Shown: one piece after another, positions 46,763 through 57,674 of the stretch
Position numbering within the stretch: the first letter of the stretch is position 1
Layout: each line of letters begins with the position of its first letter
Assembly: GCA_038501625.1 (NCBI GenBank)
Contig: JAZAYU010000010.1
Location: 7,461,380 to 7,525,379 of the forward strand
DNA length: 64,000 nucleotides
Direction of reading: 5' to 3'
Origin: Corbicula japonica
Lineage: Eukaryota; Mollusca; Bivalvia; Venerida; Cyrenidae
The notes under the pieces: model-generated
Databases searched by the model: none
What the model saw: only the letters and a program-made list of their open reading frames with translations
What the model was told of the DNA's origin: nothing
Translations under genes and position numbers: made by a program

Positions 46763-48080
46763 AGCTCACCTGAGCCATAGGCTCATGGTGAGCTATTGTG
46801 ACCCGTCTTTGTCCGGCGTCCGTCGTCCGGCGTCCGTCGTCCGTCAACAATTTCCTTTAAACAACATCTCCTCTGAAACCACTTGATGGATTTTAACCAA
46901 ATTTGTCCTGAAGCATCCTGGCACTGATGTCTACAAAAGTTGTTCAAATCATGACCACAGGGTCTAGGTCAAGGTCACTATTGCTAAAAATAGAAATTCA
47001 GTCTTTGCTCAATTACTTGAGTTTGCTTAAGCCTATTGACTCCAAACTTGGTGTATGGGTAGCTTATATCAAAAGGCAGCTTGGGGTTGCTACCCAGGTG
47101 TCTGTGATCAAGGTCAAGGTCACTGTTGCTAAAAATAGAAATTCGGTCTTTGCTCAATTACTTGAGTTTGCTTAGGCCTATTGACTCCAAACTTGGTATA
47201 TGGGTAGCTTATATCAAAAGGCAGCTTGGGGTTGCTTCTCAGATGTCTGTGATCAAGGTCAAGGTCACTGTTGCTAAAAATAGAAATTCAGTTTCTGCTT
47301 AATAACTTGAGTTTGCTTTGGCATATTGACTCCAAACTTGATGTATGGGTAGCTTATATCAAAAGACAGCTTGGAGTTGCTACCCAGGTGTCTGTGATTA
47401 AGGTCAAGGTCACTGTTACTAAAAATAGAAATGCAGTTTCTACTTAATTACTTGAGATTTTTTGGCCTATTGACTCCAAACTTGGTATATGGATAGCTTA
47501 TATCTAGAGGCAGCTTGGGGTTGCTACCCAGGTGTCTGTGATTAAGGTCAAGGTCACTGTTACTAAAAATAGAAATTCAGTTTCTACTTAATTACTTGAG
47601 ATTGATTTGGCCTATTGACTCCAAACTTGGTATATGGATAGCTTAAATTATGAGGCAACTTGGGAAAGCTACCTACGTGTCTGTGATCAAGGTCAAGGTC
47701 ACTGTTGCTAAAAATAGAAATTCAGTTTCCACTTAATAACTTGAGTTTGCTTTGGTTTTTTGACTCCACACTTGGTGTATGAGTAGCTTATATCAAACGG
47801 CAGCTTGGGATTGCTACCCAGGTGTCTGTGATCAAGGTTAAGGTCACAGTTGCTAAAAATAGAAATTCAGTTTCCACTTAATAACTTGAGTTTGCTTTGG
47901 CATATTGACTCCAAACTTGGTATATGGGTAGCTTATAACAAGAGACAAATTGGGATTGCTACCCACGTGTCTGTGATCAAGGTCAAGGTCACTGTTGCTA
48001 AAATAAAAATTCAGTTTCTGGTTAATAACTTGAGTTTCATACTCAGGTGAGCGATTCAGGGCCATCATGGCCCTCTTGTT
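46763..48080 (+). mobile_element. Helentron-like non-autonomous element 4
   Basis: It starts after TTTTT with a hairpin AGCTCACCTGAGCC ... GGCTCATGGTGAGCT (46,763-46,794), followed by GTCCGGCGTCCGTCGTCC. It ends with the inverted CTCAGGTGAGCG (48,042-48,053), a GGGCCATCATGGCCC hairpin (48,059-48,073) and TCTTGTT. The core holds eight ~146 bp units. It lies 48 bases outside the 10.87 kb element. The same 3' end occurs inverted at 12,235. Confidence 0.82.
46950..48035 (+). repeat. ~146 bp core tandem repeat of element 4
   Basis: Each unit contains AAGGTCAAGGTCACTGTTGC and TTGACTCCAAACTTGGTAT. The first block is the reverse complement of the core marker of element 1 (12.3-13.6 kb). Confidence 0.9.
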
Positions 48081-48234
48081 GTATAAGTGATGCCGTCTGG
48101 TAAGCTTATTCATCATTCAATTCAATTAGTTGTTGCCACTTAGAATTGGGAGGAGTGTTGTGTTTAATTAAATAATGTTTCTGTAATTTGATTATTGTCC
48201 CTTTCGTGCAAAAATAGACCTCTATTTTTTAGCG

Positions 48235-48606
48235 ATGTCAGAAAAAGGAACACCTCCATTGGTAAAGAGGTCTATGTCTAGGATGTCAGTAGCCGACAGG
48301 CTGAAAGTTGCTGCACCAGCAGAAGAGCATGAGATGGCAGCAGTCTTACCTAAGATTGCCGTAAACTATGTACCAGCTGCAGATTTGGAAACCATTCCAG
48401 GTATAAAGTCAAGATTAGCAAAGGTGCTTATTACTGTTCGCGAAAATAGCGGTAATTTGACATTGGACATCCTTGAATGGGGTGACGCACTTCTGGCTAA
48501 AATGCCAAAAAAGTTTATCGTCATGCTATGGTGGAATTGGTGTTTTACGGTGTCTCTAGGTTGGTTCTCTCGAGATCTGTACTATTTTATGGGCTTGACC
48601 CAATAG
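48235..48606 (+). pseudogene. ORF fragment with helix-hairpin-helix-like motif
   Basis: A 123-codon frame from ATG 48,235. Around residues 52-72 it reads LETIPGIKSRLAKVLITVRE, similar to the hairpin (I-P-G-I) and second helix of helix-hairpin-helix DNA-binding motifs. After about residue 95 the sequence becomes hydrophobic and aromatic (MLWWNWCFTVSLGWF), probably foreign to the original protein, implying truncation. It is followed by a hAT-like MITE and then a His-Me endonuclease-like frame, so both may be remains of one mobile-element or host gene. Function not assigned. Confidence 0.45.
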
Positions 48607-48678
48607 TAAATTCAGAACTTCAGAACTTCAGAAAGGTTATAATGGAAGTCTATGGAAAATGAATTAGTGGTCTATAGC

Positions 48679-49044
48679 CAGGGCTTTTCCTAGCCTTTCT
48701 GCGGGTCGGAAAACGGACCCTTTCCCAATCTGAAATTTCTTCCATTTTTTCCTAAATGAATCCACAGATAATTTTCAAAACATAAGAAACAGCGTTAACT
48801 TGAGTTTTTCTGAAAAAAAGCGTGTATGTAGGTTTTAAACACTAAACCACCCTAAGTGAATAAAAAGTAAAATGATCCTTCCTTGTAGAAGTTTAAAAAA
48901 GGGAAAATGCATAAAACAATGATTTCAAAATTCCCAAAAGTTGTATTTTTGTCAATAAAAATTCCCAAAATGAGACATTTCACGCGCTAAAATTTCCCAA
49001 TTCTGGCCAGGGTCCTTTTCCCAAAATGGCTAGGAAAACCCCTG
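48679..49044. mobile_element. hAT-like MITE, 366 bp
   Basis: Inverted ends: CAGGGCTTTTCCTAGCC at the left, and CAGGGGTTTTCCTAGCC on the reverse complement of the right; CAGGG starts are typical of hAT transposons. The similarity continues with GGAAAA and TTTCCCAAT/AATTGGGAAA blocks. The flanks share only ATAGC, shorter than the 8 bp duplication expected for hAT. No ORF. Confidence 0.75.
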
Positions 49045-49156
49045 ATAGCCTAAATAGGCACCAACTTTGGGAAACTGCACATGCATGTGACGCAAGTAAG
49101 CAATTCAAACTTGTTTTGTTATGCCAGATTCTAAACAATAGTCTGCTGCTAGCATT

Positions 49157-49553
49157 TTGAAAATCAAAATGGAAGATTTTTTTGAAAAATTGTTGGAATC
49201 TTTGACAAAAATGACTGCAAGGGTTGAAAAAGGCCGAGGCTGCATTGAGTGGGTGGGGTGTTTGGACAGATATGGCTATGGCCGGAAGAGAGTGACATGG
49301 CCAGATAAATCTGTAACCCTGGGAGGTGCACACAGGGTGGCCTATATGGTCCAGCACAAGTTACTACCCCATCAAGTGCCACATAGTGATTTGTCCGGCG
49401 GACTTGGCATTAGTCATTTGTGCCACAATATAGTCTGTCCGCTCTGACCATCTAGTCCTGGAGTCACACGGACTAAACTGTGAGTGCAGGCACTGTGAAT
49501 CATTGGGACGATGCATGGGAGGTCACGTACCGCCCTGTATTTTCTTGCCTTGA
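49157..49553 (+). pseudogene. His-Me finger (HNH-type) endonuclease-like protein, frameshifted
   Basis: From 49,157 the frame reads CIEWVGCLDRYGYGR, then AHRVAYMVQHKLLP and ISHLCHNIVC, the layout of the zinc-binding loop region of His-Me finger homing endonucleases (C-x-x-W, YGYG, AHR-x-AY, HLCHN-x-x-C). A stop follows at 49,447. In another frame the expected continuation appears at once, HLVLESHGLNCECRHC, then GRCMGGHVPPC, ending at 49,553. One frameshift near 49,437 therefore breaks an otherwise complete-looking domain. Known homing endonucleases with this fold cut DNA; here activity is not expected. Whether it is a captured gene or part of a transposon is unknown. Confidence 0.65.
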
Positions 49554-49554
49554 C

Positions 49555-50058
49555 CTAACATTCTGTTAAATGGATGGTCTGATGTGCTTGGTACTGGTGT
49601 GTTGCACTTTCTGGCTTCTGTTTTCTTCTTGTTTTTAACAGTTTGTTGTTTAGAGATTTGTGCTTGTATGTATCGGTTTTTCTCACTTTTTTTTCATAAA
49701 GTTTGAATCTGTTGTTTGCTCTTGCTATTCGTTTGGACTTTGCTGTGATTGACCGAGCTATTTCTTTGTATTTTTCAGAAAGTCGCTGTTCATTTTGTAA
49801 CCGTTGAGCTACTTTACTGCCCGAAGGAATAGGACAACCAGCACGCACGAATAACTTCTAAATCGAGTCACCAGGACCATTATTTACACTGTGAATTGCA
49901 CTGTGAGCTCTACCACGGAAGTTACGACCAAACAGAGTGTTCTTAGGTAAGGATCCTCTTACTGATCTGTTGGTTGCTTCACATTTTTGGCTATTTGTGT
50001 TCAGCCGAGTCTTCTCAAGAACTGATTGTCCGAGTGGGTATTCAATACATTGGGTCAA
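49555..50058 (-). pseudogene. Degenerate minus-strand ORF remnants, Lys/Arg-rich
   Basis: Two adjacent minus-strand frames (50,058-49,858 and 49,848-49,555) read as one broken protein: LFGRNFRGRAHSAIHSVNNG in the first; CPIPSGSKVAQRLQNEQRLS and a Lys/Arg-rich tail with FKLYEKK in the second. They converge with the His-Me frame. I do not recognise the family with confidence; a transposon-associated protein is likely from the context. Confidence 0.4.
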
Positions 50059-50316
50059 AACCCATTCTCTGCGGAACTTTTGTTTACATTCTGTTAAAAA
50101 AACAACACCAAAAAACTATTTTTAAAGATGAATTTGTTTCTTTTACTCAATACCTATTTTATTATTTTTATATCCAAATTACTAGACAATCACTATATTT
50201 TCTCAAAATAATTTTCTTTTCAAAATATTTATTTTCTACCAATCAGGCTTGACTTCCTGTAACTAGTCTGCAAATTCCCTGCACAAAATTATTTAGAGGT
50301 CTGATCACCAATATTA

Positions 50317-52992
50317 AATGTATTTATCCACGTTTCTATGTAATTCATCTCATGTATGCTTCAAGGTTATTGGTTGTGAGGATTCACGAAATTCTCGTGC
50401 AGTGTCATTATATATGGTGTAAACCTTGGATAAAATTCATTCGAGTCGTCGCATTGCTATTGTACAGACATATTAAATATTTCTAATCCATAAATTGTTA
50501 AGGACGTATTTGAGAAGGTCATTACTTGACTGTGAGAAGGACAATTAAATTTTCTGATGGAGTTCATGTTCGGCAACTTTCTTCAAATATCCTAGGGCAT
50601 GGATACAACTTGAGCTCGGAGTCGGCAATAACAGCGATAGTCGGAACCATTGACAAATTATTTTGTCACTGATGAGTATTCATTTTGTAAATTTTTCAGA
50701 TTTTAGAAACTTGAGGAAGAGCACGTGTTGTTCGATAAGTAAATCATTTTGATATTATATGTATATCTAATGCAATCAAAGAATAGAATAAGGGGAATGA
50801 ATATTTAGAAAGTTTTTATCTTGAATTGTTGGTAAATGTGACATGAAATTGAAATCAGTAATTTACGATTTGTCTAAAAGCAATTGATGCATGTGCATTT
50901 TAAATAACATATTTTAATATAGGCTTTGGAATGGTAATATGTATCTCAGTATTTTTTTCCAACTATTATTCCGTTGGCATGTAACGGCAATGTTGTTGAT
51001 AAACTCACTGGAGAAAGAAATGCTGTTCAGTATCACAGACAAGAGATTAATTTTGAAATTGGATTGATTTCACTTGTTATGGCAATGTTTGAAGAAACGT
51101 TTTAATTCAGGGCATGCAGCATTCCATTTGATAGTTATTGAGATGCTATACGATAATATTTTCAGATTTGACAGTCTCGTGATGATTGCTGGATGATGAA
51201 TAAAAGGCGTATCTAGTCAGCGTCCTGAGAGTGGTTTGCATTTTTCGGAAATGCGTTTGTATTTTTGTTTTTATTTAGTTTTTCAAATATTGAATTCTAG
51301 AGATTGTTATAAATGTTTGATTTTTTAAATCGAGAGTTTGAGGCCTAATTTAAAGGCTTCGGTTATTTTCGTTGAAGGTTCATGTGATGCTAGAGGGACG
51401 AGAAAGTTAATCAGCTGTTATTGCATTTGCATTAGTGTTGCAATTTAAGTCTGGCCGCTTAATCTCTGTGTAATAGATAATAATTTGGCAAGTTAATTTT
51501 ATAACGATGAAAAATATTGTTACACATGTATTTAAAAAACAAACAGCAGTAAAAATGAGTGTGATGGTGATAATATCATTTTACTGCGTTTATTTAGGCT
51601 TGCTGCAAAACAATCAGATAGGTCATATATAATAAGTTATGCATTGTATGTACATTTGCACGTGGAAAACATGGAAAGTGTGTATATTTTATACAGTATA
51701 AGACGCTAACTGTACTTTTCTATCCAAATGAAATGAGTGGCTCTTGTTTTGGAGAGAATAAACTGATCAAAGAGCCTTGTGTTTTCCTATAGTTTACTTA
51801 CGGTAGTTAGACTTTTAGAAGTATAGAAATAATTAAAACAGTTATTTATTATAATGTTTTAGTGTTTAATACAATTAAGATTTCAAGCAAATTCTATTGC
51901 TTTACATGTAGACTTGGCTTCATAGAGACTGCATTGTCGATTGGTTCGGTAGAAAATAGAATGTTTATTGAAATCCGTGGATATTTGTTTTCTTTTCCAT
52001 GATTAATACTGTTTTTATTATAATTCTAACAGTTTTAATTAATTAAGAAAGAGAATGCTTAGTAATTTCAGGACAAACAATTTGTTGATCTTTTATGACG
52101 GGATGCTGGTTTGAGCCCAACATAATCATTACTATGGCAAGTTCGGCATTAATGCAGTTGGTCAACGTAAGCCAAGAATCGGAGAGATTGCTTTGTCAGG
52201 TGTTCTGAAACGATGGTTGGATAGGCAAGTGGAAAGTATATTAAAATCTAGCATTTATGGGTTCGTATATTTTCAGTCATTTTTGAGTTTTCTACGAGAA
52301 TGTTCATATATGATGGGATGTAGATTTGAGTGCGAGCTTTAGCCCATTAGCACAATGGGAAGATCACCATGTTCCCAAGTTATGATTGTTTGCGTTTTAA
52401 TATTATAATTTCTACATATAATATGACATCAATCTGTAGATTTTACGGGAAATTATCGGTAACATTGCCACAGTTGCGCTGAATAACAAGGAATACTATA
52501 TTTTTTTAAATATTCCAGTATGCATGAATTTCATTTACTCATACCAGAAACTTATAGTTCTTACGCTAAGTTCCTTAGTATATTAGCTCAGAATAACTTG
52601 TCGTTGCGTATTACGCTACGTTAGATTGATAAGTGTGTTTTTTTGAAGGTTTTGTCGAGTTGGATTTGCACGTGCATGTATTGATATGGTTTTATGATAT
52701 AGTCGGTAGCAATTAAAATGTTCACAAAATTACGTAATAAAAATCTAAAGAAAAAACAAACATTCGCGCTAATAGTGAATTTTACAAACTTTTACTTAAT
52801 TCTGAGATACTACCAATTCATATAGGTCTAAGAATAGAATTTTCCCGTTCTTTGTGTTTTTCGATAGTATATAGCAATGCAATACGACCATTCCTATTGT
52901 ACTTGGTGTTTTTATTTCTTTTCCTACCTGTGAATTACTTGAATATGGGATAAATAATTTATTTTCGTTTGAACGCAGTGAATTAGAAAATA
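50317..52992 (+). repeat. Tandem unit 1 with conserved ends A and B
   Basis: End A (50,317-50,487, from ATGTATTTATCCACGTTTC) is repeated almost perfectly at 52,993-53,163. End B (52,866-52,992, TATATAGCAATGCAATACGA to GAATTAGAAAATAA) recurs at 55,613-55,740. Unit 1 thus runs A-interior-B. Its ~2.4 kb interior is AT-rich, lacks ORFs and does not resemble the interior of unit 2. Confidence 0.8.
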
Positions 52993-53469
52993 AATGTATT
53001 TATCCACGTTTCTATGTAATTCATCTCATGTATGCTTCAAGGTTATTGGTTGTGAGGATTCACGAAATTCTCGTGCAGTGTCATTATATATGGTGTAAAC
53101 CTTGGATAAAATTCATTCGAGTCGTCGCATTGCTATTGTACAGACATATTAAATATTTCTAATTTCCCGTCCCACCCACCCTCATTTTATGTGTTTGATT
53201 TCACCATTTGCGAAGACGGTTAGAACTCCGTTAACACTTTTGTACACTTTTAGTTGATAGATAGCAGCTTAATAACCTTATTTGTCTCATTTTGTTTCTA
53301 CGATTGTTATCAAGATTTGGTAGTTTGCATTAAAAGTCACTTAGAAGTTATGAAAGATAAATTTCAAATGATTCTTTTCGTAATTAGAATGGTTCGTAAT
53401 TTTTGACGTATATATCAAACGCTTATCAGAAGCTGCATTGTACTGAGAACATTTTCTACAATTTTATGT

Positions 53470-54420
53470 GAACAAGCCACTTGGCTGAAAGTTAGATTGT
53501 GCGTTCTGTTATTTTGTGTTTGGGTATGTTTGCTTCGATTCTGATCAATCGCCTCTTGGCGAAAGTGTGCGATATATCCTATTGTGTTTGTTTAGACAAA
53601 ACAATCACTTTACTAAATCAGTAGTTCAACATAACATTGCATTGAACCGGATGTGTTTTGTTTTCATTAGAGGCTGATGTGGCCTTAATCTCGCTACTGG
53701 AGTAAAATTTTATGCGCACTTGGCGTTTAATTATATTCATTTGCATCAATATTACGTTTCCACTTGGCGCTGTATTAGCGTGGATGTGTTTGGTTCGATT
53801 CTCATGGTGTATAACGAATTCCGAAATCGCCACTTAGTCTAAAATTTAAGTGTCACTTGCCAAGAATGGCATTTGTTCGAAACAAGAAAAGCAACTTGAC
53901 TAACATTTCAGCATATTTCATTGCATTTGCTTAAATGCGTCTTGATTTTAAGTTACCGTGAAAATTAGAAATTGTATAATTTAAATTTTATCTTGATTAA
54001 GATCAGTAGTTATTGGAAGAATAATTTGACACGATTTACACGTGGAATTGGATATATTTTCTACGATTAAAACGATAAGGACGAAGAAAACTTCTTGGCG
54101 GAGAATGTAGCATTTTAATTGATTTGGCCAAAATATTTGATTTTAATGGACTGATATCCCATAACCTGACAAAATGTGAACGCTATATGCGATTCGATTT
54201 AGAGAAAAGATTAGCCACTTCATTTAAAAATAATCGAAAAACGCTTAACATGAAATTGATAAGCATGATGATTTTTTTGACTGCAAATTTAACCACTTGG
54301 CGCTGTTAATTTGACTTAGAAGTGTTTGATTGCATTAACTTAAATAAGGAGTTGTTTTAAACCCGCCAATTGGCTTAAAATTGAAGTGTTGCTTGGTGCT
54401 GTTTTGTAATTTGATTTGCT
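53470..54420 (+). repeat. Dispersed GCC(A/G)(C/A)TTGGC motifs, diffuse zone
   Basis: Copies or near copies of GCCACTTGGC / GCCGATTGGC occur near 53,475, 53,549, 53,712, 53,758, 53,828, 54,290 and 54,362, often followed by GCTG or TGAAAG. Spacing is irregular. Confidence 0.7.
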
Positions 54421-55290
54421 AAGAGAATAGCCGATTGGAATTAGATTGAGGTGTCACTTGGCGCTGTGTAGCCGGGAAATTGTTATGCCGATTGGCGAAG
54501 TAGTGCCGATTGGCGCTGTATTTAAATGGAATTGCGTTTTGAAGACTAGCCGATTGGCATGAAAGTGAGTGCCACTTGGCGCGGCATTGGTTGTATTTAA
54601 CTCGATTATCAGGTTAACGATTTGAGTGATAACTCGCCATGTGGCGTGAAATTGAAGTGCCGATTGGCGCTGTAGTGCCGATTGGCGCTGTGTTATGGAA
54701 TATTTTTTTGAAGACTAGTCGATTGGCTTGAAAGTGAATGTCATTTGGTGAAGCTTTGGTTGTGTTCAGTTTGATTATCAGATGATATTGCCCCTCCTGG
54801 GAGCGAACCTCGCCACGTGGCGTAAAATTGAAGCGCCGAGTGGCGCTGTAGTGCCGATTGGCGCTGTGTTGGAATTGTATTGTTTTGTGAAAGACTAGCC
54901 GATTGGCTTGAAAGTAAATGCCATTTGGCGCTGCATTGGTAGTGTTTAGTTTGATTATCAGATATTGCCCCTCCTGGGAACGAACCTCGCCACGTGGCGT
55001 AAAATTGAAGTGCCGATTGGCGCTGTGTTAGAATGGAATTGTATTGTGAAAGACTAGCCGACTGGCTTGAAAGTGAGTGCCGTTTGGCGCTGCATTGGTA
55101 GTGTTTAGTTTGATTATCAGAAATTGTTCCTCCTGGGAACGAACCTCGCCACGTGGCGTAAAGTTGAAGTGCCGATTGGCGCTGTAGTGCCGATTGGCGC
55201 TGTGATGGAATGAAGTTGTTTTTGTGGAAGACTAGCCGACTGGCTTGAAAGTGAGTGCCACTTGGCGCTGGATTGTCTGACTTTAATTGT
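54420..55290 (+). repeat. ~175 bp tandem repeat with dense GCC(N4)GGC motifs
   Basis: Units begin at GACTAGCCGATTGGCTTG-type words near 54,544, 54,714, 54,891, 55,050 and 55,228. Each unit holds four to six copies of GCCGATTGGC, GCCACTTGGC or GCCACGTGGC. Three units also carry CTCCTGGGAACGAACCTCGC (54,790, 54,970, 55,130), the reverse of the SINE box-B end. Confidence 0.85.
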
Positions 55291-55740
55291 TCTTAATGTA
55301 AGCGAGTTAAGTCGAATGTAAAAAGTTGAATATGATGATAGGAATCTACACAAAGACGTTTAGTTAAATTTTGGCGTTTTATGTTTCATTATTTTAACTT
55401 TGGGTGCAGATTATTAGCAAACAATACTGGCTGTTTTTCTTTTGCATATGTATAAGATGATGTTATTTTTCTATTCAAGTAGGTTCTGGATGATAATAGA
55501 CATTCATTGCAGCAGGCTCGAGGATTCCGGTTGTGCGGCTTGACTTGAACCAAGACGAGGATGCAGGAAAGATGGGCTAATAGACGTTAATGAAATGTTG
55601 TCGTTGAAATATAGTATATAGCAATGCAATACGACCATTCCTATTGTACTTGGTGTTTTTATTTCTTTTCCTACCTATGAATTACTTGAATATGGGATAA
55701 ATAATTTATTTTCGTTTGAACGCAGTGAATTAGAAAATAA

Positions 55741-56750
55741 GTGGTCTATAACCACCAGTCTAGTCCCGAATAGTCATTAATTTAATCGAATTATAAATAA
55801 TTTGCACTCCTAGCTTATTATAATTCGTAAAGCAGATAACATTTATGAAAAATGGAAAATCTTGATGATATTAATTTTGTTTTGGTGGAACTCAACATAA
55901 ATTTCGTTGCCATCAATTTCACAGCACTTTGCAAAGAAACACTTAGTTGAGTCTTTGGTTTTGAATCTTACTGCAACAAAATCATTTTCTTTGGGGAGAG
56001 TGGGTAAGTTTTCATTGTCTTTTAGGGGGGAGTCGGAATTTTCAGGTATTTTTTTCTCTCTAGCCTTTTCTCTTATTGCCTCCATATTGTAATTAACTGA
56101 GCTGTTAAAGACAACTTATACATTCAACCATCTTCTTTGTTACTGTTAGCAACAGCTGATTTTCAGTATTAATAAATAATATCAACTTAACTAATTTACA
56201 TAATTATATCATTTTGTGGATTATGATTTATTGTTTGGCATGAAAAAATAGCTTTAAACACTCCCAGTTAATTTTTCAGCCAATCACTGTCAAGTTCTTG
56301 TGATTATGCTAATAAGGCAATGGGCCTTGTGTTTTATTACCATGTTGCATAATTGCATCAGCAGGGAACATGTCTAATCAGCAGGGGGTGTGATATATGT
56401 CCTTTGAAGATCAATAGTGCACACTGTAGGAGATTAAAGATGTGTTAATTGAGGGTAAAAGTGTTGTTTTAAGAAACTGACTAGGGATTAAATATGCTAA
56501 TTAATGGTCCCAATGTTGTTTTAAGTGACAGGTTTATGTGATTTTAGCAACTGAAAGTGCTCTTAACTGAACTGCAAAATATAGTCCCAGGAAAGTTAAA
56601 AACAAATCATAATGCATTTTAAATGATTAAAATTGAATAAAAAGAACAAATAACTTAGAATACCATATATTCAGACTTATAATTACAGAAATTAAAAGAG
56701 AAAACCATGAAACCTTGTTTTCTTACTTCTAAATAACATTTCATAATTTT
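55741..56750 (-). other. One unassigned minus-strand ORF; otherwise no gene
   Basis: The minus-strand frame 56,085-55,843 (80 codons) opens MEAIREKAREKK and contains DFVAVRFKTKDSTKCFFAKC, then EIDGNEIYVEF. This alternation of beta-strand-like segments recalls short domains found near the C-terminus of some element-encoded proteins, but I cannot name it. It could also be an isolated exon. The rest of the interval has nothing supportable. Confidence 0.35.
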
Positions 56751-57141
56751 TGTAACATCCGTCCCCCTTTCTTAAATGCAGAATATTTGATTAAATTCAT
56801 TCAACACAGAATGATATTTCCTTTTAATAGTTTGAAAATGTTGTTGGTGGTAAAAAAATAGAAAATTTGGGGTGAAAAAGAGCAATATGTTGAAAAATAT
56901 AAGTTTCTTTATTAAATTTCACAACTAGAAACCAACGGAATTTTATGCTTTAGAGATTTGTGTCAGTACAAACATGTCACACATATTTCTGTGGAGTTTT
57001 TTGTTTGAAATATTTAGGAAAATGTGAAGCCATTAAAAAGAAACAAAAAAAATTAAGTTCCTACTAATACATTGATCAATAATGAGCATGAAAGAACATG
57101 TATCAAAGGGGACGGACGTTACAGGGACGGACGTTACATTT
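56751..57141. mobile_element. Possible MITE with GTAAC(A/G)TCCGTCCC ends
   Basis: GTAACATCCGTCCCCCTTT at 56,753 is mirrored by AAAGGGGACGGACGTTAC near 57,106-57,123, and the right end repeats GGGACGGACGTTACA a second time (57,123-57,138). Inverted ends about 370 bases apart with no ORF suggest a small non-autonomous transposon. No duplication of flanking bases was established. Confidence 0.5.
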
Positions 57142-57640
57142 CACTTACACATAAAGTGTTATAATTTTTTACAGCCTTAACTTAGAGATGTTAAATTATA
57201 TTTTTCTAATATCTGCCATCTGAGAGCTTGAGAAGTGGGTATTTTTTAATTTATTTTTGTAACATTTAACTCTAACTGAAGATTATTTTATTCACAAACA
57301 AGAAATATCTTTAAAAAAGATAAACGGCGTTGATGGAAAAGATTTATATATACATGTATATAAGAAAGAAAGAAATACAGAGAGGCAAAGCAGACACAGT
57401 TTAGTTATTTTATTTGTTATAGCTGTTGACGAACCCTCCCTGCCTTCTTAGTATGACTTAGAGATTAAGCGACCGAATCATGACAACTCATAAATTTATT
57501 GAAAGTGTCTTTCAAAAAAATGTTGAAGCTGTTGCAACAATTTCATACAGTGATAACAAGTCGATTAAAGAAGCAAAATATTCAGTTTCAATAAAATACC
57601 TCGTGTAGAGTGAGAATTCAAGATGAATAAATGTCCTTGA
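57142..57640. other. No feature recognised
   Basis: About 500 bases, AT-rich, with no gene or repeat seen. Confidence 0.4.
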
Positions 57641-57674
57641 AATTTAATAAATATAAATAATAACAGCCTGTTAG

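Larger units (their letters stand above)
52993..55740 (+). repeat. Tandem unit 2 with conserved ends A and B
   Basis: It starts exactly where unit 1 ends, with end A, and finishes with end B at 55,740. The interior differs and holds the GCC(N4)GGC motif array (53.45-55.29 kb). Head-to-tail units sharing only termini suggest a non-autonomous element family with exchangeable interiors. Confidence 0.8.

Noticed and set aside
46659..48116. Short frames on both strands in the AAGGTCAAGGTCA region
   Set aside because: Repeat translations of element 4 core units.
50317..53163. Ends A as LTRs of a retrotransposon
   Set aside because: No TG...CA ends, primer-binding site or polypurine tract; the A-B-A-B order does not fit LTR-body-LTR.
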